From Tardiphaga robiniae (GTDB taxonomy: Bacteria > Pseudomonadota > Alphaproteobacteria > Rhizobiales > Xanthobacteraceae): a stretch of 64,000 nt of DNA. The stretch lies in contig NZ_JABMCJ010000078.1 of assembly GCF_013359755.1 (NCBI RefSeq), positions 1-64,000 of the forward strand, written 5' to 3'. Each line of letters opens with the position of its first letter. The stretch's first letter is position 1. Shown in pieces: positions 7,847 to 16,288 of the stretch. The notes under the pieces were generated by a model. It was not told the DNA's origin, ran no database searches, and saw only the letters and a program-made list of their open reading frames with translations. The position numbers and the translations under genes were made by a program.

Positions 7847-8518
7847 GTGGCCAAATCCGCAGCGCGCTCCACTTCGATCGGCAAATCAGTTGGCAAGGAG
7901 ATCAGCAAGAAGCCTGCCACAGGCCGGCCGGCGTCCCGCGCTGCATTGACGGTCTCCCGTCCGGAGCTGCTGGTGGACGGTTCGGACGCCCAGTTCCGCC
8001 GCCTCGTCCACAGCCTGTTCGGCTTTCTGGTCCGCCACCAGACCTTGCGCGAAGGCCACGCCGCCGTCATCGGCCTCGCCGGCATCGAATACACGACCCT
8101 GATTTCGATCCGGCATCTGTCGGCGCAAGGCGACGTCCATGTGCGCGCCGTCGCCGATCACCTGCATCTGAGCGGCGCCTTCGTCACCACCGTGACCAAC
8201 AAGCTCGAAACCAAAGGGCTGATCACCAAGACCTCGCACACCGGCGACCGCCGCCGCATCAGCCTCGTGGTGACACCGCATGGCGCCGAATTGCTGGAGC
8301 GGCTCGCGCCGACTCAGGCCCAGGTGAACGACGTGCAGTTCGGTTGCCTCGGCACCCGGGAATTCCACCAGTTGCTGCACATGGTGCAGCGGCTCGTCGA
8401 TTCCAGCGACCGCGCCATTGCGTTACAGCGTTATCTGGCCGACACCAATGTGAAGCAGCTCTCGCCCGAGGCCCAATCGATCGCCGTCGCCAAGCGCGGC
8501 AAGCCGCGCAAGAGCTGA
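7847..8518 (+). CDS. MarR-family transcriptional regulator, copy 2
   Basis: A 223-residue paralogue of the regulator at 3256-4005, with a basic tail followed by a MarR domain (LAGIEYTTLISIRHL, HLHLSGAFVTTVTNKLE, DRRRISLVVT). The reading frame stays open far upstream, to 7616 inside the monooxygenase gene, but the only sensible start before the basic tail is GTG 7847, preceded by a weak GGGA; a longer protein would overlap the operator and the divergent gene. The ends of the two paralogues differ while the ligand and DNA-binding core is well kept, suggesting related DNA sites and perhaps different effectors. Confidence 0.85.
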   Translation: MAKSAARSTSIGKSVGKEISKKPATGRPASRAALTVSRPELLVDGSDAQFRRLVHSLFGFLVRHQTLREGHAAVIGLAGIEYTTLISIRHLSAQGDVHVRAVADHLHLSGAFVTTVTNKLETKGLITKTSHTGDRRRISLVVTPHGAELLERLAPTQAQVNDVQFGCLGTREFHQLLHMVQRLVDSSDRAIALQRYLADTNVKQLSPEAQSIAVAKRGKPRKS

Positions 8519-8621
8519 ATCTGGCCTGCAATCCGACCCGCGTCAGGACCGGCGGTTGCACCCGGCCAAGGCGCCGGGGATAGCCACTGCCCGCGCCGCC
8601 ATTGCTGCGACAAAACGGCAC

Positions 8622-8640
8622 CGGGGGAGCGCAGCCCCCG
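8622..8640 (+). terminator. Hairpin after the second MarR gene
   Basis: CGGGGG at 8622-8627 pairs with CCCCCG at 8635-8640 around a 7-base loop, 104 bases after the stop codon. There is no T run, so it would be a weak or Rho-assisted terminator. Confidence 0.35.
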
Positions 8641-8772
8641 CCCGCCCAAGGGCGACGCGGGAATCAGCCGCGACGCGCCCGCAACACCAAACACCCGTGA
8701 AACAGGCAATTGCGCGCATTCCCGCCAGCTTCGAATTGCTGCATTTCCGGGCCGCACTGCCGCATAAATTAG

Positions 8773-8790
8773 CTTCTTAAGAGAACTATT
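8773..8790. promoter_or_regulatory. Putative MarR operator, site 3
   Basis: CTTCTTAAGAGAACTATT shares 14 of 18 positions with site 1 at 4008-4025 and contains the 8-base palindrome TCTTAAGA. It lies about 180 bases before the importer binding-protein gene, which would place the transporter under the same regulators as the catabolic genes. Confidence 0.5.
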
Positions 8791-8966
8791 TTATAAAGAT
8801 ACTCAGAATGACGATTGTCAAAGCCTGAAATTTATTGGACGATCCAACCAACGCTGTCATTCCGCTGTCACAGCTGGCGATGGCACATGGCGTGCATAGA
8901 AATCTTTATCTGGATTATGCTGCGGATCACTGCAGCAAAAGCATCAGCAGAAGAGGACGATCGTCG

Positions 8967-10193
8967 ATGTCACGGATCAAATCGAATTTGCCGCGCGTAT
9001 TGGGCACAGTTGCCGCCGTCACGCTCTCCGCCATGGTTGGCGGTCAGGCATGGGCGCAGGAAATCGCCATCGGCGCGGTGGTGCCGAGCTCCGGTCCATT
9101 CGCCGAGTGGGGCCGCAGCAACACCGTGACGCTGAAGATGCTGGAACAGCAGACCAACGATGCCGGCGGCATCAATGGCGCGAAGCTGAAGATCACCATT
9201 CTCGACGACGCCGCCAAGCCGGCGCAGGCCGCAAGCTCGCTGCGCAAACTGGCCGGCGACGAGAAGGTTCTTGCCGTGGCCGGCCCGCTGACCTCAAGCG
9301 CCGCCGAAGTGACCTTCCCCGTCGCCAATGAAATGAAGGTGGTCTCCACCTCGCAAGCCTCCTCGAAGCCGGGCGTGGCGAAGCTCAATCGTCCGTGGGC
9401 TTTCCGCAACACCATCGACGAAGGCGTGCTCGCCAAGACCACCGTGCCTTTCTACAAGAAGGCCTTCAACATCAAGACAGTCGCCGTGATCTTCGACGCC
9501 AAGGACGCCACGGCTTCCACCGTCGGCAAGGTGATCATGCCGGCCGTGCTGAAGGCCAATGACATCACCGTCGCCAACGAGAACGATCTGCTGTCGTTCA
9601 ACACCGGCGACCTCGACGTCTCCGCACAGGTCACCAAGCTGAAGGCCCTGAATCCCGACGGCGTCGTTGTCAGCGCCGATTACAGCCAGGCCATCACCGT
9701 GCTGCGCGAAATGAAGCGCCAGGGTCTGATCAAGCCGGTCGTCGGCGCCACCCAGTTGATCTCTTCGGCGATTCTCAAGGCTGCGCCGGAAATCCCGGTG
9801 ATCGCGCCCGCAACCTTCTACGCCACCATGACAGGCCCGGCACCCGAGAAATTCACGGCCACCCTGACGCCGCTGCTCCGCAAGGAATCGGGCCTGCCAA
9901 AGGACATCGAGCCCTCGATGTATGACGCCAACATCTACGAGATCGTCTCGATGTATATCGACGCGATCAAGAAGACTGGCGTCACCGGCAAGCCGGCCGA
10001 TCTTGAAGCCGACCGCACCAAGATCCGCGATCACCTTGCCAAGCTCGAAGGCTTCGCCGGTCTCGGCGGCCCGATCGGCTTCAATGACGACGGCGACGCG
10101 ATCAAGGCCTTCTACGTGCTGCAGGGCCAGAACGGCGCCTGGGACACCAAGGTCAAGGGCTGCAGCTCGGCGCCCGGCCACCCGGCCTGCTGA
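8967..10193 (+). CDS. Periplasmic binding protein of a branched-chain-amino-acid-type ABC importer
   Basis: A 408-residue type I periplasmic binding protein (LivJ-like, Peripla_BP_6). Residues 1-30 are a signal peptide ending in a QAWAQ cleavage region. The mature start, EIAIGAVVPSSGPFAEWG, is typical of the family. ATG 8967 with AGAGGA upstream is preferred over an in-frame ATG at 8835. Two cysteines lie at the very C-terminus (CSSAPGHPAC). It leads an operon with LivHMGF. Family members bind amino acids, amides, or aromatic acids; given the neighbours, the ligand may be the N-heterocyclic or aromatic substrate of the catabolic genes. Confidence 0.9.
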   Translation: MSRIKSNLPRVLGTVAAVTLSAMVGGQAWAQEIAIGAVVPSSGPFAEWGRSNTVTLKMLEQQTNDAGGINGAKLKITILDDAAKPAQAASSLRKLAGDEKVLAVAGPLTSSAAEVTFPVANEMKVVSTSQASSKPGVAKLNRPWAFRNTIDEGVLAKTTVPFYKKAFNIKTVAVIFDAKDATASTVGKVIMPAVLKANDITVANENDLLSFNTGDLDVSAQVTKLKALNPDGVVVSADYSQAITVLREMKRQGLIKPVVGATQLISSAILKAAPEIPVIAPATFYATMTGPAPEKFTATLTPLLRKESGLPKDIEPSMYDANIYEIVSMYIDAIKKTGVTGKPADLEADRTKIRDHLAKLEGFAGLGGPIGFNDDGDAIKAFYVLQGQNGAWDTKVKGCSSAPGHPAC

Positions 10194-10214
10194 TCTCTCA
10201 CATGATCCACGCCG

Positions 10215-10243
10215 CTGCGGCCGGGAAGTCCTCCCGGCCGCAG
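10215..10243 (+). promoter_or_regulatory. Strong hairpin between binding-protein and permease genes
   Basis: CTGCGGCCGGGA (10215-10226) and TCCCGGCCGCAG (10232-10243) form a perfect 12-bp stem with a 5-base loop and no T run. In this position such hairpins usually protect the 3' end of the binding-protein message or partly end transcription, giving more binding protein than membrane parts. Confidence 0.6.
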
Positions 10244-10282
10244 TCATGATGACGACCACCTGATTTAACGATTGCGATTCCC

Positions 10283-11161
10283 ATGCTGATACAGCAACTC
10301 GTCAACGGCCTGACGCTCGGAGCGGTCTATACGCTGCTGGCGCTGTCGTTCTCGCTCGTGATGGGCATTCTCGGCATTCTCAATCTCGCGATTGCCGAAC
10401 TCTTCATGATCGGCGGCTATCTCGGCTTCACGCTGATCACCGCAGGCTTCCCGCTTCCGGTCGCCGTGCTGGGCGGCATGCTCGGCGCAGCCGTGATCGC
10501 CATCGCCATCGAGAAGATCGGCTACCAGCCGCTGCGCGACGCGCCCCTGGTGACGCCGATGCTGTCGACGCTGGGTTTCTCGATCATCCTGCAGAACGTC
10601 GCCACCAACATCTGGGGCTCGGATCCTGCCCAGCTCCCCGACGAGTATTTCGGCAAGCAATATGCGTTCGGCCCGGTCAATATCGGCGAGATGCAGCTCA
10701 TCGTGCTCGTCGCCACCGTCGTGCTGGTCGCGCTGGTTGCCTATATCGTGCAGAAGACTCCGATGGGCCGCGCGCTGCGCGCCGTCGCCGAGAACCGCGA
10801 AGTCGCAAGAATCCTGGGCGTCTCCGCTGACCGCCTGACCATGCTGGCCTTCATCCTGTCGGGCTCGCTCGCCGGCGTCGCCGGCGTGTTGATCGCGCTG
10901 CATTACGGCACCATCACGCCCTATCTCGGCGTCGAGATCGGCCTCAAAGCCATCGCCGTGATGGTGATCGGCGGCACGCGCCAGATCTGGGGCGCGCTGG
11001 TCGCGGGTCCACTGATCGGCATCGCCGAAGTGCTGACCGTCGCTTACGGCGGCTCGCAGGTGCGCGACTTCGTCGTTTACGGCTTCATGATTTTGATTTT
11101 GTTGCTGCGTCCGCAGGGCCTGCTCGGCGGCGCGCGATCCGATCAGGGGCAGCGCGTCTGA
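10283..11161 (+). CDS. livH: LIV-type ABC importer permease LivH
   Basis: A 292-residue inner-membrane permease of the LivH family with about eight membrane segments. The opening MLIQQLVNGLTLGAVYTLLA and the later AGVAGVLIALHYG segment are characteristic. The stop overlaps the start of the next permease (TGATG at 11159-11163), so the two are translationally coupled. It should pair with LivM to form the channel for the solute delivered by the binding protein at 8967. Confidence 0.93.
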   Translation: MLIQQLVNGLTLGAVYTLLALSFSLVMGILGILNLAIAELFMIGGYLGFTLITAGFPLPVAVLGGMLGAAVIAIAIEKIGYQPLRDAPLVTPMLSTLGFSIILQNVATNIWGSDPAQLPDEYFGKQYAFGPVNIGEMQLIVLVATVVLVALVAYIVQKTPMGRALRAVAENREVARILGVSADRLTMLAFILSGSLAGVAGVLIALHYGTITPYLGVEIGLKAIAVMVIGGTRQIWGALVAGPLIGIAEVLTVAYGGSQVRDFVVYGFMILILLLRPQGLLGGARSDQGQRV

Positions 11162-11997
11162 TGTCGACCTATTACGCAAGCCTGCTCGCCGAGTCCGGCA
11201 TCCTTCTGCTGGGCGCACTCAGCGTCTATATCATCCTCGCCACCGGCCAACTCTCGCTCGGCAATGGCGCCTTCATGGGAATCGGCGCTTACCTGTCGTC
11301 CTACCTCACCGTCGCGCTGAACGTACCGCTGACGCTTGCACTTGTGATCTCGGCCATCGCCGCCGGCATCATCGGCGCCATCGTCGCCTTCCCCGCGCTG
11401 CGCCTCAAAGGCATCTATCTCGCCATGGCCACCGTCGGCTTCGGCGAAATGGTGCGCAGCTTCTTCCTCAATTTCGACGCCATGGGCGGCTCCGGCGGCT
11501 ATCGCGGCATGCAGCACATCTCGGTCGGCTATGTCTGGCTGTGGGCCGGCGGCATCCTGATCGCCGTGATGCTGCTGGAGCGCTCGCGCGTCTGGCTGGA
11601 AATGCAGGCGGTGCATGACGACGAGACCGCCGCGGGCCTGATCGGCCTCAACACCACCGTGACCAAGATCGGCGCCTTCGGTGTCGGCGCCGCCGTCGCC
11701 GCCATCTCCGGCGGATTGTTCGCGCATCACAATGTCTATATCGAGCCGGCCAATTTCGGCTTCGATCGCTCGATCGAATTCGTGCTGGCCGTGATCCTCG
11801 GCGGCTCCACCGTCGGACCGGGCTCGCTGGTCGGCTCTCTCCTTTTGGTGTTCCTCCCCGAATTCCTGCGTCCGATCGCCGACTGGCGCCTCGCCGCCTT
11901 CGGCACGCTGCTGATCGTCGTGCTGCTGGTACGGCGTCAGGGCATTCTCGATCGTTCGCTGATCCGAACGCTCACCTTCCGGAGGGCTGCGGCATGA
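11161..11997 (+). CDS. livM: LIV-type ABC importer permease LivM
   Basis: A 278-residue permease of the LivM family, short for the family (often 310-400 residues) because the N-terminal extension is absent. The IYLAMATVGFGEMVR segment and the GGSTVGPGSLVG loop are typical. It overlaps livH by one base and livG by four (ATGA at 11994-11997). Partner of LivH in the membrane. Confidence 0.93.
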   Translation: MSTYYASLLAESGILLLGALSVYIILATGQLSLGNGAFMGIGAYLSSYLTVALNVPLTLALVISAIAAGIIGAIVAFPALRLKGIYLAMATVGFGEMVRSFFLNFDAMGGSGGYRGMQHISVGYVWLWAGGILIAVMLLERSRVWLEMQAVHDDETAAGLIGLNTTVTKIGAFGVGAAVAAISGGLFAHHNVYIEPANFGFDRSIEFVLAVILGGSTVGPGSLVGSLLLVFLPEFLRPIADWRLAAFGTLLIVVLLVRRQGILDRSLIRTLTFRRAAA

Positions 11998-12746
11998 GCA
12001 ATGCGCTGCTTCAACTCACCGGCGTCACCAAGACGTTCGGCGGCATCCATGCGCTGTCCGGCATGGTCTGCGAAGTGCCGGAAGGCAAGATCGTCGGCGT
12101 GATCGGCCCGAACGGCGCCGGCAAGACGACGCTGTTCAACACGATCACCGGCGCCTATCGCGCCGATGCCGGCGAAGTGAAACTCAAGGGCGTCGATGTC
12201 ACGCAGTGGCCGTCCTATCGCATCGTGCGCGAGGGCATTGCGCGCACGTTCCAGAACATCCGTCTGTTCGGCAGCATGACGGTCTGGGAACATCTGCTGG
12301 TGGCGCAGCCGCATAGCGAAAGCGCGTGGCGGCGTCTGCTGCCGATCGCCTGGGCCAATCCGGCGGCGCAGGAACGCGCCGAGGAAGTGATGGCGTTCTT
12401 CGGCCTCACCGAACTGCGCGACCGCCCAGCGAAATCCCTGCCCTACGGCATCCAGCGCAAGGTGGAGATGGCGCGCGCCGTCACCGCCAGGCCGAAGCTG
12501 CTGCTGCTGGATGAACCCGTCGCCGGCATGAACCACGACGAGGCCGAGGAAATCCGCGCGCTGATGATCCGCTTGCGCGACACCGGCCTCACCATTCTCC
12601 TGATCGAACACGACATGAATTTCGTGATGCGGCTCTGCGACTATCTCTATGTGCTCGATTTCGGCGTGCTGATCGCCGAAGGCAGACCGGAAGAAGTGCG
12701 CGCCAATCCCGTCGTCCTCGACGCCTATCTCGGAAAGGACTCGTGA
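11994..12746 (+). CDS. livG: LIV-type ABC importer ATPase LivG
   Basis: A 250-residue ATP-binding subunit. The Walker A motif GPNGAGKTT is at 38-46, the switch region reads IEHDMNFVM, and the Walker B region is LLLLDEPVAGMN. The signature loop is divergent: KSLPYGIQRKVEMARA stands where LSGGQ usually lies, as often seen in LivG proteins. Coupled to livM by a 4-base overlap and to livF by TGATG. Confidence 0.93.
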   Translation: MSNALLQLTGVTKTFGGIHALSGMVCEVPEGKIVGVIGPNGAGKTTLFNTITGAYRADAGEVKLKGVDVTQWPSYRIVREGIARTFQNIRLFGSMTVWEHLLVAQPHSESAWRRLLPIAWANPAAQERAEEVMAFFGLTELRDRPAKSLPYGIQRKVEMARAVTARPKLLLLDEPVAGMNHDEAEEIRALMIRLRDTGLTILLIEHDMNFVMRLCDYLYVLDFGVLIAEGRPEEVRANPVVLDAYLGKDS

Positions 12747-13453
12747 TGCTCACCATCCGGGGCTTGCAGGTCCGCTACGGCGCCATCACCGCCGTGCGCG
12801 GCGTCGATCTCGACATCAAGCAGGGTGAGATCGTGGCTTTGCTCGGCGCAAACGGCGCCGGCAAGAGCACCATCGCGCGCGCCATCGCCGGGCTTCTCCC
12901 GTTCCAGGGCGATATCACCTATCAGGGCGAGAAACTCGCGCAGAATGCGGCCGAAAAGAATCTCCGCCGCGGCATCGCGCTGGTGCCGGAAGGCCGCGGC
13001 ATTCTCGCGCGCATGACGGTCTATGAAAATCTGCTGATGGGCATCTACACCCGCCCGGACAAGGCCGAGGCGATGGCCGATGTCGGCCGGATGCTCGAGC
13101 GCTTCCCGATCCTCGGCAAGCGCCGCGACGGTCTCGCTAGTCTGTTGTCGGGCGGCGAACAGCAGATGCTGGCGATCGGGCGTGCACTGCTGTCGAAGCC
13201 GAAGCTGCTGCTGCTCGACGAGCCCTCGCTCGGCCTCGCGCCTCTGATGACCGCGAGCCTGTTCAGCATGATCGCGCAATTCCGCGATGAAGGCCTGACG
13301 GTGTTGCTGGTGGAGCAGAAGGCACGCCAGACGCTGAAGATCGTGGACCGGGCCTATCTGCTTGAGACCGGCCGCGTGGTGACATCAGGTTCGGCGGAAG
13401 CGCTGATCAACGATCCGACATTGTCGGAAGCGTTTCTGGGTGGGGCGCACTGA
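12746..13453 (+). CDS. livF: LIV-type ABC importer ATPase LivF
   Basis: A 235-residue ATP-binding subunit. Walker A GANGAGKST is at 34-42, the signature is LSGGEQQML, Walker B is LLLLDEPSLGLAP, and RGIALVPEGRGIL is typical of LivF. ATG 12746 is preferred because AGGA lies at the right distance; a GTG one codon earlier is possible. It closes the importer operon. Confidence 0.92.
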   Translation: MLTIRGLQVRYGAITAVRGVDLDIKQGEIVALLGANGAGKSTIARAIAGLLPFQGDITYQGEKLAQNAAEKNLRRGIALVPEGRGILARMTVYENLLMGIYTRPDKAEAMADVGRMLERFPILGKRRDGLASLLSGGEQQMLAIGRALLSKPKLLLLDEPSLGLAPLMTASLFSMIAQFRDEGLTVLLVEQKARQTLKIVDRAYLLETGRVVTSGSAEALINDPTLSEAFLGGAH

Positions 13454-13469
13454 GCTGATCCCCACACTC

Positions 13470-13594
13470 GTCATTCCGGGGCGCGTGCGGCGACAGCCGC
13501 GCGCGAACCCGGAATCTTGAGATAGCTGAAACGCTGGAGAGCCAAGCCACTCCGGGATTCCGGGTTCGCGAACTTCGTTCGCGCCCCGGAATGA
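13470..13594. repeat. Palindromic intergenic repeat, family A, copy 2
   Basis: The left end GTCATTCCGGGGCGCG and right end CGCCCCGGAATGAC are inverted copies matching those at 224-352. Inner arms hold GAACCCGGAATC and GATTCCGGGTTCGCG. It separates the convergent livF and PLP-enzyme genes and could fold into a terminator for both. Confidence 0.75.
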
Positions 13595-13607
13595 CGAGCG
13601 TGGGGCG

Positions 13608-14723
13608 CTACGCCCCATACCGCGCCAGCACCGGCCAGGTCTCCACGCCATTATTATGCCCGACCACCTGATAGCTCGCATGCAAATTCACCGTGGGATC
13701 GCAATGCGTCGTCAGCAGCAACACGCGACTGCCGAGCTTCGGCGCCTCGGCCCCCGCCGGCATCGTGATCATGCCGTGCTCATCACCGCCGAAGCGATAG
13801 GTTGAACCTTCCGGGGCGCCGATCATCAGCGACGGCACCGGCCCATTGAAGGCCATCGCCTTGACGCCGGCATCCACGGTGAATTCGCCGGCACGATTCA
13901 CCGAGGTGACCGTGGCGAGAATGAACAGACTTGGATCGTAAGGCAGCGCGCCACCCTCGTGCTCCAACTTGCCGTAGTCAGAATCCATGAACACGTAGGA
14001 ACCGACCTGCAGCTCCGTATAGGTGCCCGTGACATCATAGGCGCAGGCGCCCGTGCCACTGCCGGTGACGATCTCCGCCTTGATGCCGGCTTCCGTCAGT
14101 ACATGCAGATGCTCGTCGAGCATCGCGCGCACGCGCGCAGCACCTGCCCTGCGCTCCTGCGAGTCGATCATGTGCTGCACATGACCGGCGAAACCCTGGA
14201 TGCCACTGAAATTCATGCCCGGCGTGGCTTCGATCAGTTGCGCGAGCGCGAGCGTCGATGCGGTATCGACCACACCGGTACGGCGCTGACCGACATCGAT
14301 ATCGATCAGCACCTGCAGCTGACGGCTGCCGGCATCGAGCAATTCATGCAGCACGTGAATCTGGTCGGCGTGATCGACGACGATGCTGATATCGGATTGG
14401 TCGGCGACAGCGGCCAGACGCGCGAGCTTCGGTCGGTCGGCGACAGGTGTCGTCAGCAGCAGCCCTGTGATGCCAGCCTGCGCAAAGGCCTCGATCTCGG
14501 CGACCGTCGCGCAGGAAATGCCGACAGCGCCAGCCTCGATCTGCATCTGCGCGATACGCGTCGATTTGTGAGTCTTGGCATGTGGGCGAAGCGCAACGCC
14601 GTTCGCTTTGGCGAACTCGGCCATGGCCGTGATGTTGCGCTGAAGAGCAGACGCATCCAGCACCAGCGCAGGCGTCTGGATATCCGCAAAAGCTGGCAGA
14701 TTGGGATCGAGCATCTTTGGCAT
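13608..14723 (-). CDS. DSD1/D-threonine-aldolase-like PLP enzyme
   Basis: A 371-residue fold-type III (alanine-racemase-like) PLP enzyme. The PLP lysine is Lys50 in RPHAKTHKS. The C-terminal THCDPTVNLH carries the His and Cys that bind the metal in D-serine dehydratase, D-threonine aldolase and 3-hydroxy-D-aspartate aldolase. The start is ATG 14723, overlapping the hydantoinase stop as TGATG; a GTG one codon earlier is possible. Following a hydantoinase and a D-carbamoylase, it may break down a beta-hydroxy D-amino acid freed by that pathway, giving glycine plus aldehyde, or pyruvate plus ammonia. Exact substrate unknown. Confidence 0.85.
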   Translation of the reverse strand: MPKMLDPNLPAFADIQTPALVLDASALQRNITAMAEFAKANGVALRPHAKTHKSTRIAQMQIEAGAVGISCATVAEIEAFAQAGITGLLLTTPVADRPKLARLAAVADQSDISIVVDHADQIHVLHELLDAGSRQLQVLIDIDVGQRRTGVVDTASTLALAQLIEATPGMNFSGIQGFAGHVQHMIDSQERRAGAARVRAMLDEHLHVLTEAGIKAEIVTGSGTGACAYDVTGTYTELQVGSYVFMDSDYGKLEHEGGALPYDPSLFILATVTSVNRAGEFTVDAGVKAMAFNGPVPSLMIGAPEGSTYRFGGDEHGMITMPAGAEAPKLGSRVLLLTTHCDPTVNLHASYQVVGHNNGVETWPVLARYGA

Positions 14724-16189
14724 CACAGCAGCTTTGCGCCAAAGTTCTTCGCCAGGTCCATTTCCGCAGCGAGCTTGCCTGACGGCGTCGCGGCCCTGCC
14801 GCCCTCGCGCAGCATCAGGCGTCCCTCGCCCGGCTTGCTGGTGAACGTATCGCCATCGACCAGCACGCGGCCGCGCAACAACACCTTCTCGGGCCAGCCG
14901 ATGACGGTGCGGCCGGAGAACGGCGAGAAGCCGGTGAGATCGTGCATCATCTCGTCCGTCAGCGTCACCTTGCGCGCGGGATCCCAGATCGCGATGTCGG
15001 CATCGTTGCCGATGGCGATCGAGCCCTTCTTCGGCAGATTGTAGATCTGCGCCGGTGCGGTCGATGTCAGCTCGACGAATTTCGAGAGACCAAGACGCCC
15101 CTTCGACACCATCGCGTCGAACAGCAGTGGCAGGCGCACTTCGAGGCCCGGCAGACCGTTGGCGACCTGCTTGAATGTCGGGTTCGGCCCGGCGCGCAGC
15201 TTGCCAGTCTCGTCATAGCGATAGGGCGCGTGATCCGACGAGATCAGTTGCAGATCGCCGAGCGACAATGCCTGCCACAGCGCTTCCTGATCGTCCGTGG
15301 TGCGCGCCGGCGGGCTGCACATCCACTTCGCGCCTTCAGTGCCCGGCTTGTCGAGATCCTCCGCGGTGAGGAACAGATATTGCGGGCAGGTCTCGGCGAA
15401 AATCTTGACGCCGCGGCCGCGCGCTTCGCGGATCACCGCGGCGCCTTCGCGCGTCGAGACGTGGAAGATCATCACCGGCTGGTCGAGCAATTCGCTGAAC
15501 GCGATCAGCCGCGTGAAGGCTTCGGACTCCGAGACGCGCGCATGGCTGACGGCGTGATATTTCGGCGCGGTGTAGCCCTTGTCGATCAGGCGCTTCACCA
15601 TCCAGGCGATGACGCCGTGGTTCTCCGCGTGAACGCAGACCAGCGCTTTGGCTTCGCGCGCTGCGGCGAGAATATCCAGCAACTTCTCGTCATCGACCTT
15701 GAGCCGGTCATAGGTCATGAAGATCTTGATCGAGGAATGGCCTTCCCTGACCAGCGCCGGAATATCCTCGGCGATGACCTTGTCGGTGACGTCGGAGACG
15801 ATGATGTGGAAGGCGTAGTCGATCATTGCGCCCTTCTTCGCCAGCGCCGTGTAATCGGTGACGACCTCGCGCACATCCATGCCGACATGCTGGGCGGCGA
15901 AAGAAATCACGCTGGTGGTGCCGCCAAAGGCCGCGGACCGCGTCGCGCTCTCGAAGGTGTCGGCATTCATGATGCCGGCGGCGGAGAGTTGTTCGATATG
16001 GGCATGGGCATCGACGCCGCCTGGCAATACCAGCTTGCCTGTTGCATCGATCTCCGTCTTGCCGGCTGCAAGCCCGCTGCCCAGTGCCACGACGGTCTCG
16101 CCGGTAATACCGACATCGGCGGCAAATACATCGCTCGATGTGGCGACGGTGCCACCGCGGATTACGAGGTCGTAGACGGGATCGGACAA
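14723..16189 (-). CDS. Dihydropyrimidinase/D-hydantoinase family hydrolase
   Basis: A 488-residue amidohydrolase of the dihydropyrimidinase/hydantoinase type. Metal ligands are all present: His62 and His64 in DAHAH, carboxylatable Lys155 in SSIKIFMTYD, His187, His243 and Asp319 in SSDHAPY. It hydrolyses cyclic ureides to N-carbamoyl amino acids in the cytoplasm. The start appears to be TTG 16189, with GGAG eight bases upstream. It is divergent from the hydantoin racemase across 99 bases and coupled to the PLP gene downstream. Neighbouring racemase and D-specific carbamoylase point to hydantoin rather than pyrimidine substrates. Confidence 0.9.
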   Translation of the reverse strand: MSDPVYDLVIRGGTVATSSDVFAADVGITGETVVALGSGLAAGKTEIDATGKLVLPGGVDAHAHIEQLSAAGIMNADTFESATRSAAFGGTTSVISFAAQHVGMDVREVVTDYTALAKKGAMIDYAFHIIVSDVTDKVIAEDIPALVREGHSSIKIFMTYDRLKVDDEKLLDILAAAREAKALVCVHAENHGVIAWMVKRLIDKGYTAPKYHAVSHARVSESEAFTRLIAFSELLDQPVMIFHVSTREGAAVIREARGRGVKIFAETCPQYLFLTAEDLDKPGTEGAKWMCSPPARTTDDQEALWQALSLGDLQLISSDHAPYRYDETGKLRAGPNPTFKQVANGLPGLEVRLPLLFDAMVSKGRLGLSKFVELTSTAPAQIYNLPKKGSIAIGNDADIAIWDPARKVTLTDEMMHDLTGFSPFSGRTVIGWPEKVLLRGRVLVDGDTFTSKPGEGRLMLREGGRAATPSGKLAAEMDLAKNFGAKLL

Positions 16190-16288
16190 GGGCAGAACTC
16201 CAGGGATGAGATCAGATATGCGAACATTTTACAGGCTTTGACGGTCGGCACTTTCCGGTAATACTGCTGTCCTGACAAGGAGCCGAAT

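Larger units (their letters stand above)
8519..8966. other. Intergenic region upstream of the LIV-type importer
   Basis: No gene is supported in these 448 bases. They hold a hairpin after the MarR stop (8622-8640), a third copy of the MarR-cluster motif (8773-8790) and presumably the promoter of the importer. The downstream 150 bases are more AT-rich than the surroundings. An open frame enters the binding-protein gene from 8835 but shows no protein-like character before 8967. Confidence 0.6.

Noticed and set aside
9294-10259. Minus-strand 321-residue open frame over the importer binding protein
   Set aside because: Antisense shadow of a gene with a clear signal peptide and family fold; no start site or motif.
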